A model generated the notes under the pieces. The model worked only from the letters and a program-made list of their open reading frames with translations. It ran no database searches and had not been told where the DNA came from. Positions 35,110 through 45,851 of a DNA stretch of 64,000 nucleotides are shown one piece after another (the stretch's first letter is position 1; every line of letters begins with the position of its first letter). Location of the stretch: assembly GCA_027257055.1 (NCBI GenBank), contig JAPVLO010000138.1:6076001-6140000 (forward strand). Reading direction: 5' to 3'. The translations under genes and the position numbers were made by a program. This stretch comes from Cephalopachus bancanus. Its lineage: Eukaryota; Chordata; Mammalia; Primates; Tarsiidae.

Positions 35110-36772
35110 TGGAAACACACTATCTTGGAGCTAAACTCTATCTTTCCAGAGCACCAAGGAGGACAGAACTAAGATTTGTGTTTCTTCTCAAAGAAATAAG
35201 GAATAACATTTTTATCATAGAAGTTATCCTGAATCAAATGGAAATGATGTGATTCAATATAAAAATTAAATTAAAAATTCAAGAGATTGGAGAAATGGAA
35301 TAATTATAGCCAAACATATAAAACCTTATCAGAAAGAGTTAAAAAAAACTGATAAAGATATGAGAAGCATTAAATAAATAATAATGCTTACACTATAAGA
35401 CAATATGATCAAAAGCCATTTTATAGGTGTCCAAATAAAGAGAAATAAGAAAAATGAAAAATTCACATTTCTAAGAAAAATTTTTAAAAATATTTAATAT
35501 AGGATGAAATATTTTAAAATTTCAAATACATTTTTTAAAATGATTATTATGTTGAAATTAACTCAGATTCTATCACTTAATACCTCATCTCTTGATTTAA
35601 ATAAAAACATACGTAAGTCATGTTGAAAGGCAAAAAAATGCAAGAGGCAGAGGTAAATATTAACCACACTCATATGACAAATATGTTAGAATTGTCAGAC
35701 AAAAAATTTATTATAATCATGATTAGAACCACACTCAGATATGACAAAAATGTTAGAATTATCAGACAAAAAATTTAATATAATCATGATTAACATGATG
35801 AGGGCCCCATTAAAATAGAAGTAGAGAGTAGCAAGAACAGATAAGAAATGTTAGCAGATACATGGAACTCTAAGAAAAAAAATCAAAAGCAAAAGTTAGA
35901 TACAAAAAGTATTGCTACAGTAATAAAGAATGTCTTTAGTGGGCTCTTCGGTAGATTGGACATGGTCAAGGAATGAGTTAGTACAACTAAAAATAGATCA
36001 ATAGAAACTTCTGAAACTGAAATGCAAAAAGAAAATAAAAGAATAATGAAACCAAATCAACTAAACAAACAAAAAATCCCCAAAACAGAACATCCAAGAA
36101 CGGTGAGGCAATTTCTGAAATGGTGTAACATATGCATAATTGAATACAAGAAGGAAGAAAAATAATAAAGCAGAAAAAAAAATCTTTGAAGAATGGTCAA
36201 TAATTTTTCAATGTTAATGAGAACCACCAAATCATAGCTCGCAGTAACACATCAAGCAAAACTTTACCTAGAAATAATTCAATACATCCAAACTATAGAA
36301 AAACAAACAGAAAATCTGAAAGAACAAAAAAGAAAAATATAAAAGCCCTTACCAATAGAGAAATAAACATAAAATTAGAGTGTATTTCATGTGAGAAACC
36401 ATAAATGAAAGAAGATAATTGAATGAAATACTTAAAGTATTGATGAAAATAAAGCACCAAAGTTTACATCCAGCACAATTATCCCTCATCAGTGGAAGAG
36501 AATACTTTTCAGATAAAATAAAATCAGGGGTATTCAGCAGATGTGGCCTTCAAGAAACATTAAGGAAAGTTCTTCAGAAGAAGGAAACCTAAAGAGCATC
36601 AGAGAAGGAATAAATGAAGGTAAATTAAGGTGTTTATACCTATTTTTAATTAAGCTACAAGTTAACTTTTAAAAAATAATAGTAAAAACATACTGGTTAG
36701 GGGTATCACACGGATCAAAGAAATAAATATTAATGATGTCATAAGTAAAAAGAGTTATAACATATGAAGTCA
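35110..36772 (+). mobile_element. Old LINE-1 (ORF1 region), sense
   Basis: The stretch has the A-rich, low-complexity composition of a decayed L1 ORF1 region. 'atgtctttagtgggctctt' with 'gtagattggacatggtcaag' (about 35,930-35,970) resembles the coiled-coil segment of ORF1, and 'gaatacttttcagataaaat' with 'cttcaagaaacattaaggaa' the ORF1 end. Boundaries are vague; no frame is open. Confidence 0.6.
35662..35792 (+). repeat. Tandem duplication of about 65 bp
   Basis: Copy one 35,662-35,725 and copy two 35,727-35,792, both starting 'aaccacactca' and ending 'tataatcatgatta', with about four differences. Confidence 0.93.
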
Positions 36773-36786
36773 TATAGTGTAATTTT

Positions 36787-37084
36787 CCTCTTTTTTGAGC
36801 TGGGGTCTCACTCTGTCATCCAGGCTGGAGTGTAGTGGCACAAACATAGCTCACAGCATCCTCGACTTCCTGGGATGATGTGATCCTACCATCTCAGTCT
36901 CCTGAGTAGTTGGGATTATAGGTGCATACCACCACACCTGAGTTATTATTATTATTATTATTGTAGAGATTAGCTCTCACTATGTTAACCAAGCTGGTCT
37001 CATACTCCTGGATGCAAGCAAGCAATCTCCCTGCCTCACCTTCTAGAGTGCTAGGATTACAGACATGAGCCACCCTACCTGGGC
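36787..37084 (-). mobile_element. Older Alu (AluJ-like), full length, antisense
   Basis: From 'ttttttgagctggggtctca' to 'catgagccaccctacctggg'. Both arms are present with a (TTA)n patch in the linker (36,944-36,962), and it is more diverged than the young type. 'tatagtgtaattt' precedes it (36,773-36,785) and 'tatggtgtaattt' follows (37,085-37,097), a good target duplication with one change. Confidence 0.92.
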
Positions 37085-37097
37085 TATGGTGTAATTT

Positions 37098-37132
37098 GAG
37101 TCCAATGCCTTAACCACTCAGTCATCACAGCC
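37098..37132 (-). pseudogene. tRNA-Ser 5'-half retropseudogene
   Basis: The minus strand reads like the first ~35 bases of a tRNA-Ser: acceptor strand 'gctgtgatg', a D-arm with 'gagtggttaaggc' and the start of the anticodon arm 'attggactc'. The rest of the tRNA is absent and there is no A-tail. It is flanked by 'tatggtgtaattt' (37,085-37,097) and 'tatagtacaattt' (37,135-37,147), so it looks like a tailless retroposed tRNA half. It cannot fold as a tRNA. Confidence 0.8.
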
Positions 37133-37249
37133 ACTATAGTACAATTTGAAAGTAGACTAATATACTCTTAATAATTTGACTGTACATGAATTCTTGGTAA
37201 TCAACAAGGACAATCTAACATAGGGAACATGCTATAAAAGTGTCCACCA

Positions 37250-37536
37250 GGTCAGGCTCGGTGGCTCAGCCTGTCATCCCAGCACTTTCGGAGGCCAAGG
37301 TGAGTGGATTGCCTGAGCCCACAGGTTCGAGATCCACCTGGGCAACCTGGTGAGATCTCATCTCTACAATAAATCAAAAACTAGCCGGGCATGGTAGCAC
37401 ATGCCTGTAATTCTGGCTACTTGGAAGGCCAAGCCAGAAGGATTGCGAGAGCCCAGCAGGTTGAGGTTGCAGTGACTAGGAGCGTGCCACTGCACTCCAA
37501 TCTGGGCAACAGAGTGAGACTCCAACTCAAAAAAAA
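37250..37536 (+). mobile_element. Alu, full-length dimer, sense
   Basis: It starts 'gtcaggctcggtggctcagc' and ends 'gagtgagactccaactc' plus a 10-base A-tail. The target duplication 'aaagtgtcc(a/c)cca' is at 37,238-37,249 and about 37,536-37,548. The right arm has 'gtgactaggagcgtgccact', not the GGCCGGGAGCGGCC block, so it is an older member of the lineage type. Confidence 0.94.
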
Positions 37537-37548
37537 AAGTGTCCCCCA

Positions 37549-37898
37549 AATGACATGAATAAACAGTTTATATAAAAAGAAAACATAAATTGCATACAAG
37601 TATATGAGAAAATCCTACAAATTAAAAGAAAATTCTGCACATCAACAAAGGAGTAAAAATTTAATGGCCAACAATTCTGTAAGTGCTTAAATTTTTTTGT
37701 AATCACAAAAAAGCATATTAAGGCATCAATGACAGATCATTTCACAAATGACTGAAAGTTAGAAAAAAAGAGAATGATAAGTATAGGTCAAGAAGTAGGG
37801 AGTCTCAATTTATCAATGAATAGATGATAGATTGATTCAAGAAATAAACACATTAGAGATGATACCTATAAATGAACAAGTATCAGTAGCATCTGATC
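37549..37898. other. AT-rich DNA, nothing recognised
   Basis: About 350 bp, possibly a decayed L1 continuation, but nothing specific is visible. Confidence 0.4.
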
Positions 37899-37942
37899 AT
37901 CAGCCTCCCATTGAGGTAGACTGCCTCTTTGAAACCACCACT
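37899..37942 (-). repeat. Inverted copy of 35,062-35,105
   Basis: Complement of the earlier segment with about three changes. It abuts the start of the second copy of the duplicated block at 37,941. Confidence 0.85.
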
Positions 37943-38337
37943 TAATATGTCTTACTTAGAATACATACGTTATTTTTACATTTTACAGTTGAGATTTTTC
38001 TATCAATGAAGAAAATATGCTATTTAAAAATTTTTTTCTAAACATTTTTCTCTTCAAGTCATAGAACTCATGTTTGTATTTGAATATTCTAAATATAATT
38101 ATAAGACTGATCATACACTTTGGGAGATGCTTTCAATTTGAAGATAAAAATATGCAAACAGACATAGGAAATCAGTAGTTAAATTTCTCATTTCCTAGTA
38201 TGATGAAAAATTAGATCAGGCTTCTCAATCATGGTTATAAACAGAAGTGAAATGAGAGTATACAAATCTGAAAAAAATAATATTAAACTGTTGTAAGAAA
38301 CTGCTGAGAAAAGACTCCTATTTCTATAGGGAGAAAT
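37941..38337 (+). repeat. Duplicated block, copy B
   Basis: Direct copy of 34,529-34,890, with an additional ~31 bp at about 38,140-38,170 ('gaagataaaaatatgcaaac'). Similarity stops after 'gagaaatg', where copy A continues differently. Confidence 0.85.
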
Positions 38338-39501
38338 GTTTTATCTTGAAATTTGCATGGTATCCTATATTACTTAGCATATTTTTCTGTCTATACTTCT
38401 AACTTGGAAAGTAAGAAGTAAAACTGGATATTTTACTTCTATAATTCTTCCCGTCTCAGCCTTTGTGAGTTAGTTTGCTTGCATCTTTGGTTATTTGTTT
38501 ATGTAGTCATAAGTATCTATTTGGTAAACACTATATGTTTATACTATGGGGAATACCTTCTAGAAGGTTCTACTTCTTTAAAAAAGTAAGACTATAAATA
38601 GATAAATGCAAGTAATAAAACCATACTTAATGTAGTTTAAATATGAGACATATAATTAGTAAAAAAAGGGGGGGTTAGATGACTGACACAACAAGAAAGA
38701 ATGAGGTGTAATAACATCCATATTTAAGATAACTGACACTGTTGAATTGAAGTCTCAGATAAGTGCAATCTGAATCACATCTGTTGCTTCCTACACTTCA
38801 GAAATAAAACCCAAAAAAGTGAAGCACGGATTATGAGCCTAAATCAATGTTTACTTTTGCACCCTGTCTGATCAATTTAAATTAATTAAAAGTTTAGAAT
38901 TACTTTAGAAGCTTATAAACTTTTATCTTAAAAAAACTCAAAAAATACCAACATTTTGGCTAAGTTTTACAAGGCAATTTTAATGGTTATTTTATTTAAT
39001 TTATCCTTTTACATGGTAATTCACTGCTGAGATAATTTGACTTTGATATCTTTGGACTTTTTAGAGCACTGTTTGTAAAAAATATACCTAATTCCAAAAG
39101 TCAATATATTTTATATCAACACCACATGCAATTTAGCTTTTGTAATGTTTAGGGTTGACATTTTTATTTCCCATTTTCTCTCAGAAGCATTGAAATATAT
39201 GATAAAAACTTACAACAGAAGTTAAAATAAAATCATTAATTTAGCATTTTATATAGGAAGAATCTATCCTACATTTTCACTTATCTTCCAAAAATCCTGT
39301 CTGTTGTGTCTGAGAGAGGTTTAACAATCCTAAAATAGGACAGATATTTTTCCCTGTCTAGAAAAATCATACTCCATCTTTCAAAACCAATGTAATCATC
39401 TTCAATGTGCCATCAAAAGGCCACATCACTAAACAACAGGTGCCTCAATTGTCAAAGCATAAACCTCACACCTGCCTAACTTACATAGATTTTAGGTATA
39501 A
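38338..39501. other. AT-rich DNA, nothing recognised
   Basis: About 1.2 kb, AT-rich, no repeat or gene recognised. Confidence 0.45.
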
Positions 39502-39513
39502 GAAGTAGCCATT

Positions 39514-39810
39514 AGCCAGGCTCAGTGGCTCAGCCTGCAATTCCACGCCTTTGGGAGGCTGAGGTGAGTGGCTTGCCTGAGCCCGCGGGTTCGAGACCCA
39601 CCTGGGCAGCGAGACCTCATCTCTATAATAAAATCAAAAAATTAGCCGGGCATGGTAGCGCATGCCTGTAATTCCAGCTACTCGGAAGGCTGAGGCAGAA
39701 GGATCACTGGAGTCCAGCAGGTGAGGCTGCGGTGGCCGGGAGCGGCCACTGCACTCCAGTCTGGGTGAGCTAGTGAGACTCTGACTCAAAAAAAAAAAAA
39801 AAAAAAAAAA
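39514..39810 (+). mobile_element. Alu, full-length dimer, sense
   Basis: Young-type copy with a 23-base A-tail. The target duplication 'gaagtagccatt' is at 39,502-39,513 and 39,811-39,822. The right arm keeps 'ggtggccgggagcggccact'; a 'gtgagctag' variant lies near its end. Confidence 0.95.
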
Positions 39811-39864
39811 GAAGTAGCCATTTATTAATGTTGTTTAATGTTGTATGTCTCTTACTATGTATCC

Positions 39865-40790
39865 AATTTTTCTTTTATTTTTAAACAGCATTATTAACAG
39901 ACAATTCACATACCATACAATTGACCCACTAAAAGTACAAAATTCGATTTTTTTAGCATGTCCACAGATATGCAACCATTACTACAACCGATTTTAGAAA
40001 ATATTTATAACTGCAGAAATAAAAACCTGTAATTTTTCACTTTCACTCCTGCTATGACTTCATCTTCAATCTCCCTTAGCCCTTCAAAGTCACCAATATG
40101 CTTTCTGTCTCTACAGATTTTCCTATTCTGGATACTTCATGTTAATTAAATGTTATAATACATGGTCTTTGATAACTGCCTTTTTCACTCAGTGTAATAA
40201 TTTTAAGGTTGATCCAAGTTATGCCCTGTGTCAGTAATTCATTCCTTTTTATAGATGGGTATATTTAATTTTGTGCATTTGGTACATTTTATGCATTTTA
40301 TTTATCAGTTTCTCCATTGACGGACATTTGGGTGTTTTTACCTTTTGGATCTTAAGAATAATGCTTCTGTAAACATTCATGTAAATTTTTTATGTAGATT
40401 TTGTTTGTTTCTTTTGGAATATATACTAAAAGTAAATTGCTAGGTCATATGATAACACTATGTTTAATCATTTAAGAAGCTGTCAAAATGGTTTCCAAAG
40501 CAGCTGTTCCATTTCATATTCCCACCAGTAAGGTATGGGGATTTTGATTTCCTTACATTCTTGCCTAAGCTTACTTGTATCTGACTTTTGATTCTAGCCA
40601 TCCTAGCGAGAGTGAAGTGGCATCTCATTGTGAGTTTTGTTTGCATTTCTCTGAGACTAATGATGTCAAACAACTTTCTTTGTGCTTACTGGGCATGGAT
40701 ACATTTTCTTTAGAGAAATGTCTATTCAGATCCCTCTTTAGTAATTTTAAAAACTTGGGTCATCTTTTTATTATTGAGATATAAAGGTGT
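39865..40790 (-). mobile_element. Old LINE-1 3' part, antisense
   Basis: Minus-strand L1M-like 3' UTR and late ORF2. Plus-strand markers are 'aacagacaattcacatacca', 'tttctccattgacggacatt', 'aaattgctaggtcatatgat', 'ctgttccatttcatattccc' and 'catttctctgagactaatga'. Numerous stops. It is of similar age to the copy at 6868-8850. Confidence 0.85.
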
Positions 40791-41674
40791 GTTTAATTCT
40801 AAATACATAAACAGACATAATAGGCAACAAGACTGAAAAGACAACTCAGGATTATTGATGATGGCTGATAGAATATGGAGTTCCTGGAAGCTAGGTAAGT
40901 AATGAGTCAATGAGAGTATTGCTTGACATTGCTAACAACAACAGTAACAGGAACAAAAAATGAAAGTGAGAGAGAAGTATACTTTATGGTATACAATGGA
41001 ATACCATAATCTCTCATCCGGTTTCTGGATCAAAGCCAGTTCTGAGACACATAGACCAATCTCGTGAGTGGGAATTTATATTCATCTGAAGAAAGACACA
41101 ACAGCACAACTAATACAGACCTCAGTGGCAATTACTTCCATTCTTTCTTAAAAGAACTGATATTTAACAACAGAGTATATGTACATTGGATAAAACAGAA
41201 CGCTCGATTTTCTCAAAATCTTTGGAATTGCAATATGCACTGACTGTCAAAAATGTCACCTGGGGACAAGTTTTGAGCTTTACTCTTTCGGTCTTGGCAA
41301 ATTTAGGCTCTTCTAGACTATAAATCTTAGGGATGAGTATCTGAGGAATACAGAAGACACAGTGAGGTTTTATTAAATTTAACACTGTCATCACTGCCTG
41401 GTCATTTTTGCTTCTCATGCAAGAAGATGAAAAAGAGGATTATATTTGCAGGAATGATTCTTCCAATGTTCTCGCAAAGATTGGATTGCAGCTGCATATG
41501 GAGATTGGGGAGGATTTGTTTGGAAACCCAGAAGACTCACTAGGTTGTCTTTTAGATGTTGTGAATGAACATTTGTGCAACTACAGCCTATGCAAGCTTC
41601 AGACACTCTCAGATGAAGGTATTCTTACCTCATTGGGCAAACAATCTAGATGAGTACAGGTAGAGTAACAAGTC
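40791..41674. other. Unrecognised; 81-codon frame at 41,408-41,653
   Basis: No repeat family recognised. The plus-strand frame at 41,408-41,653 is acidic at its start and has Leu-rich later residues, which is a little more protein-like than most chance frames, but it matches no family I know. It could belong to an ERV internal remnant upstream of the LTR-like sequence that follows. Confidence 0.35.
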
Positions 41675-42035
41675 TCCCACCAGGTTAGTGAAGGGAATAT
41701 GTCCACTGCTTGAATGCTTGAATCCTACGGGCCAGCTGGTGAGGCAAAGCTGTGGTACCCAACTGAGGAGCAGGTGCGTCTGAGAAGCCAAACTTCCTGC
41801 AGCATGCCTGGGAACATGCCAAGATAAAGAGTCTCATCACACATAGTAGGTAAAGAACCAGAAAATTAACTTAAAAGCAGCTTAGGGATGAGTGGCAGGA
41901 TAGACCTCCGGAGATGTCCTGCTGCCATCCAGAAGTGCCCTGTATGTAAGTCCTAATAAGCTCATCTACTCATCAAGTTGGACTTGCTTGAGTCGGTTTT
42001 TATTTTCTCACTTCCTTTCCAGTATGGGGCAATAT
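41675..42035. repeat. Possible ERV LTR end
   Basis: GC-richer sequence ending 'cctaataagctcatctactc', 'ttggacttgcttgagtcggt' and 'ttttctcacttcctttccag'. That order (polyadenylation-like signal, then a GT/T-rich region, then a C/A end followed by TGG at 42,024) resembles the R/U5 end of an LTR and its primer site on the plus strand. No family assigned. Confidence 0.35.
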
Positions 42036-42103
42036 TTCTAAACTGAGAAGGAACTGGAAAAGGGCAGTCCCAAGTTTTCCTACGGATGGTCTATATGAAG
42101 TCC

Positions 42104-42298
42104 ACTCTATCCTGTCACCAGTGTTGATCAATCACAAGTAGGATCAATCACAGACGGTCCTAAGGCAATAGTAGTATTTAGTATCTTCTTGTTCTATCGC
42201 TTTTTTAAATCTCCTCACACACTCCCAGTAATTACTGCCATAGAATCAGTTGTGATTGGTCCTAGTGGTGACTGGTCTTCACCAGTGACAGGGTAGAG
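42104..42298. repeat. Imperfect inverted repeat with CCAAT-like boxes
   Basis: The left arm, about 42,108-42,158 ('tcctgtcaccagtg', 'gtaggatcaatcacag'), pairs imperfectly with the complement of about 42,246-42,298 ('tgtgattggtcctag', 'caccagtgacagggta'). The arms are separated by roughly 90 bp. Confidence 0.6.
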
Positions 42299-42881
42299 GA
42301 TACTTAATACAGATCTAATACAATAGGCTTTTATCTGAAACTTTTGTGTCACATTCATATCACCTTAGAATCCTCCAGTGGCTGCTTACTGGATACCTCT
42401 GTGCTCTCTATTTCCAGACGCACTTTTATTCCTTGGTCTCTACTCTTCTCATGCACAAAGCAGAAAATATTCAAGGACTGCCACCCCTACCATGAGAGCA
42501 GAGCCTCGAACAATTACATATGGGAGTTGGTTTATAAATACACTAGGTCTCTCTGTCCCTCAGCTGGAAAATATCTAAAATTCTTGACGTATATTCCTGT
42601 CAAGCAGCTGGAGCAAGCTCTAGTCATCACAGTAATACATGGCTTCATAACAATCTTTAATGGCTTCTTTCTAATCCCTGTCTCAGCACTCCATACTTCA
42701 CTTAGTTTTCTAATGTACTATTTCTCAAAAAACTACTTGTCTTTAAATCTTTGTATCACAAACCAAGAATCACTTAGAGTCACACAGAAAAGTGTGAGGA
42801 TCTATAATTCTACAATACAAGAAAGTAAAAAACTGATTAAAAAAAACCCAAAAAACAAACTAGCATAGATGGTGTAATGGT

Positions 42882-42965
42882 TACTGCTATGTACCAACTT
42901 GACCAAACTTTGATGCCCAGATGTTTGGTCAAACACTAGTCTAGATGTTGCTGTTGATACGAAAT
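42882..42965 (+). mobile_element. DNA-transposon-like repeat, left part
   Basis: 'ctatgtaccaacttgaccaa' then 'tgatgcccagatgtttggtc' and 'aaacactagtctagatgttg' follow a common mammalian medium-reiteration repeat whose second half appears at 43,757. I do not trust my memory for its family name. Confidence 0.55.
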
Positions 42966-43756
42966 TTTCAGGTCAGTCTGGGCTTCCAAAGCGTCAACTC
43001 AATGGGTTGGCCCAGAGATGGTGGGTTTGAGAGGCTGGTCTGTCTAGCCCCAGAAATGTCAGCTCTAATGGGGTGGCAAACCAAGCCCTGAGAGTGTTGC
43101 TGGTTCGGTAGGCTGGCAAGCCTAGCTCCCTGGGTGTCTCAGCTTCAGAGTCTCACCTTCTTCCAGCAGCTCTCCTGTTCAGCGGCTCCCTCGGCTGGCA
43201 AGCCAGGCTCTGGGGTGGATGGCTCTGGGGTGGATGGCTCTTCGGCTTCCATGATCTTCTGCAGCTCTTCAGCTCGAGGTTCTTGTCTCGTGCCCAGGGA
43301 AGAACGAAGGACATGGACAGCCAGAAAGTGAGAAAGCAGGATTTATCCAGAGGGCAGAAAAGCTCCCAGAGTGGGAAGAGACCTGAAAGGTTTGCTGATT
43401 AGGAGCTGAAACCGCATGCTCAGATAGCCCTAAGACTGAGCTGATTGGTTACCACTAACTGTGAGATGATTGGTCAGCACTAGCTGTCCTGATTGGTCAG
43501 TACTGAGGATCCAAACAGCAGAAGGTAGGGGCCTCATGATGAGCTGATTGGTTGGTACTTGGCAGCAAGCTGATTGGTTGTTTTTTTGATCCCAGCAGTG
43601 AGTACTTAAGCTCTAGTTTGAGAGGCTGGCAGAGAACTTGTTTACCAGTGCTGATCCTGAGAGTCCTGCCAAAAGTTTGATACATTATTACCACCAGCCT
43701 TGTTATCAGAAGCCATCCTGTCTGCCTGCCTGCCTAGACTTTTTCTAGCTATCTCC
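42966..43756 (-). repeat. Probable solo ERV LTR, antisense, with five CCAAT boxes
   Basis: GC-richer sequence splitting the surrounding repeat. ATTGG, the complement of CCAAT, occurs at 43,444, 43,469, 43,492, 43,547 and 43,573 within similar 'ctgattggt' units, as in an LTR U3 enhancer/promoter. 'gcaggatttatccag' (about 43,337) would be a polyadenylation-like signal on the minus strand. No gag/pol/env sequence adjoins it. Limits of the LTR inside this interval are uncertain. Confidence 0.5.
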
Positions 43757-44030
43757 TGTCTCCTGTGATAACATTCTTTAAAGATGTGATCAACATCTAA
43801 ATTAGTAGACTTTGATTAAAGAGTAACATTTAGATGAGGAGACTTTGAGTAAAGCAGGCTACTCTCCATGATGTGAGTGCGTCTCGTTCAATCAGTTGAA
43901 GACCTTAAAAGCAAAGATTGAGGTTTCTAGAAGAAAAATCACTCAGACTCAAGACTGAAACATCGACTTTTGTCTGAGTGTTCAGTCTGCTGGTGGCTTG
44001 TTTTGTGGATTTCAAATTTGTCAGTTTAAA
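43757..44030 (+). mobile_element. DNA-transposon-like repeat, right part
   Basis: 'ggagactttgagtaaagcag' followed by 'ctctccatgatgtgagtgc' and 'gttcaatcagttgaagacct' continue the repeat that starts at 42,882; the intervening LTR-like sequence was inserted later. Confidence 0.55.
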
Positions 44031-44684
44031 AGATTGAATATACATGTATATGTGTTTATATAGAGAGGGTGTGTATGTAGAGGAATATACTTACAGAAAA
44101 TATATATTATATAGATACATATATAAAGAGAGAGAAAAATATTTATGCCATTAATTCTTTTTCTTTGAGAAACCTTAATGCATATGGACAGACAATATTA
44201 AAATTATTAGGCTATTTGAAAGTGGTTAAAACTTAATATTTTCTAAGCTTTAGGTAAGCTTAGAAGACTGGGCCTTCTTGGTTCCAAGGTCTCCCTTGAA
44301 AATTCCAACAGTTTCTCAAGATGTCAAGATGTGCAAACTATCAAATCTAGCCCTGTTGAAAATCTGCATTCCTGAGCTATTGTTGGTATTGGCCACTTCT
44401 CAGAAAAGTGTCAACATCATGTTCATCTGATTACTGTTCAGATGGAAATGTTTGAAAACTCACAAAAGGAGAAATTAATGATAATGCAGTCTCCAAGGTC
44501 AGAGTCATGCAGTTAGTAAAAGTTTACATCCTTTCAAAACAAAAATTGACACTGAGCCAAAGTGTCTAGTGGGGTGTGGGAAGAAGAAATTTACAAACTT
44601 ATTTATCAAAAGGATGGCAGAGATTATTATTACAGAGGAAATGTTTTTTTTTTCTTTTCTTGATTACAGTCTCACTACTGACCT
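44031..44684. other. Low-complexity TA/GA patch, then unrecognised sequence
   Basis: TA- and GA-rich text to about 44,145, then ordinary AT-rich sequence. No gene or repeat named. Confidence 0.4.
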
Positions 44685-44851
44685 ACAAATAATAAAATGT
44701 CATTTTGGAAAATTATATGTTCACGATTTGTATATATATTAATATGCATGTTTTATATTTATGTACATGATTGTTTATAAGTTTGATATAACTATGTTTC
44801 AGAGACATAACTATATGCATACACACATAATAATTTGTATTATTGGGCATT
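44685..44851 (+). repeat. Long inverted repeat, left arm
   Basis: The complement of this arm is found at 45,659-45,851. In the central ~130 bp (44,691-44,822) I count only two substitutions and one 2-bp indel. The outer ends are less similar. Confidence 0.93.
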
Positions 44852-45095
44852 GCAACCGGGGGAGACCCTGCAGTAGAGACTCAGTTCAGGGGAAAAAAAT
44901 GTAATATTTTCAAAACTCGACTAGAAGAAATAGGAATGCACTGCTAGATGTACTACTGAGACAAAGGTCATAAGGCCTGAGTTGAAGTGAAATGTCACTT
45001 AAAATCGTTTCTGGATCCTGCTTGTAGAACAAAGGGCTTGATAGCCACCCCCAATACCCTCCCAGTGTTGAAACAAATGTCTGCACTGTCAAATA

Positions 45096-45245
45096 TGAGA
45101 AGGGGAATTAGTGCCTACCTAGTTCAATAATTTTAGTAGCACAAATATTATGACTAATTTGAAGAATGTTCTGTATACACATCTAAAATATAGGTTCCCA
45201 AGTAGGAACGTGGACTAATACAATAGCTTAGTAATGTAATACAGG
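45096..45245 (+). repeat. Direct repeat, copy 1
   Basis: 'attagtgcctacctagttca' to 'gtggactaata' matches 46,615-46,744 in the same orientation at about 85% by eye. Confidence 0.88.
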
Positions 45246-45350
45246 AAATACTACCTTGGAGTGAGGAGACCTGAGTTCTAGTTCCATTGTTGTTCTTGCT
45301 AGTGATGCTATTTGGATCCACTACGAAGCTTTTCTGAAACTGACTAACTG
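45232..45350 (+). mobile_element. MIR element fragment, sense
   Basis: 'gaggagacctgagttctagt' with following 'ccattgttgttcttgctagt' and 'gaaactgactaactgtctca' follows the MIR core order. MIR is an ancient tRNA-derived SINE common to mammals. Confidence 0.6.
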
Positions 45351-45658
45351 TCTCAAAACAAGGATCTTCACTGATCCTTGTCTTCCAACTACTTTGAAAA
45401 ATAAGGAAAGACTGAGGATGAGGGAGGGAGGGCAAATCACTCCTTTCATTTTCATTCATAATTGCCAGGTTGACTGAGTCCTTGATCATTTTACCCATCA
45501 TTGTCATTAGTATGATTAATAAACTAACTTATTTATCGAAAAAAGAAAAAAAAAAGAAATACTTGAGCATGCAAAGATTTTTATCCCCAGTGGTGACTTC
45601 TAAAGTTTCCCACGTTCTAAAAGTAAGGAATTTTCCATCTTAAATAACTCACTCACTG

Positions 45659-45851
45659 TTGCCCATTAGTAGTTTCACTTTTTGGTAAATTATACATTAT
45701 GCATATGTGTGCTTGCATATAGTTATGTCTCTGAAACATAGTTATATCAAACTTATAAACAATCATGTACATAAATATAAAACATGCATATTAATATATA
45801 CAAATCATGAACATATAATTTTCTAAAATGACATTTTATTATTATTTATGT
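45659..45851 (-). repeat. Long inverted repeat, right arm
   Basis: Near-perfect complement of 44,685-44,851; about 810 bp of spacer lies between the arms. Confidence 0.93.

Noticed and set aside
42344..42868. 174-codon plus-strand frame
   Set aside because: Long for this AT content, but I see no domain, no exon borders and a Lys-rich end made by an A-rich stretch; left out as chance.
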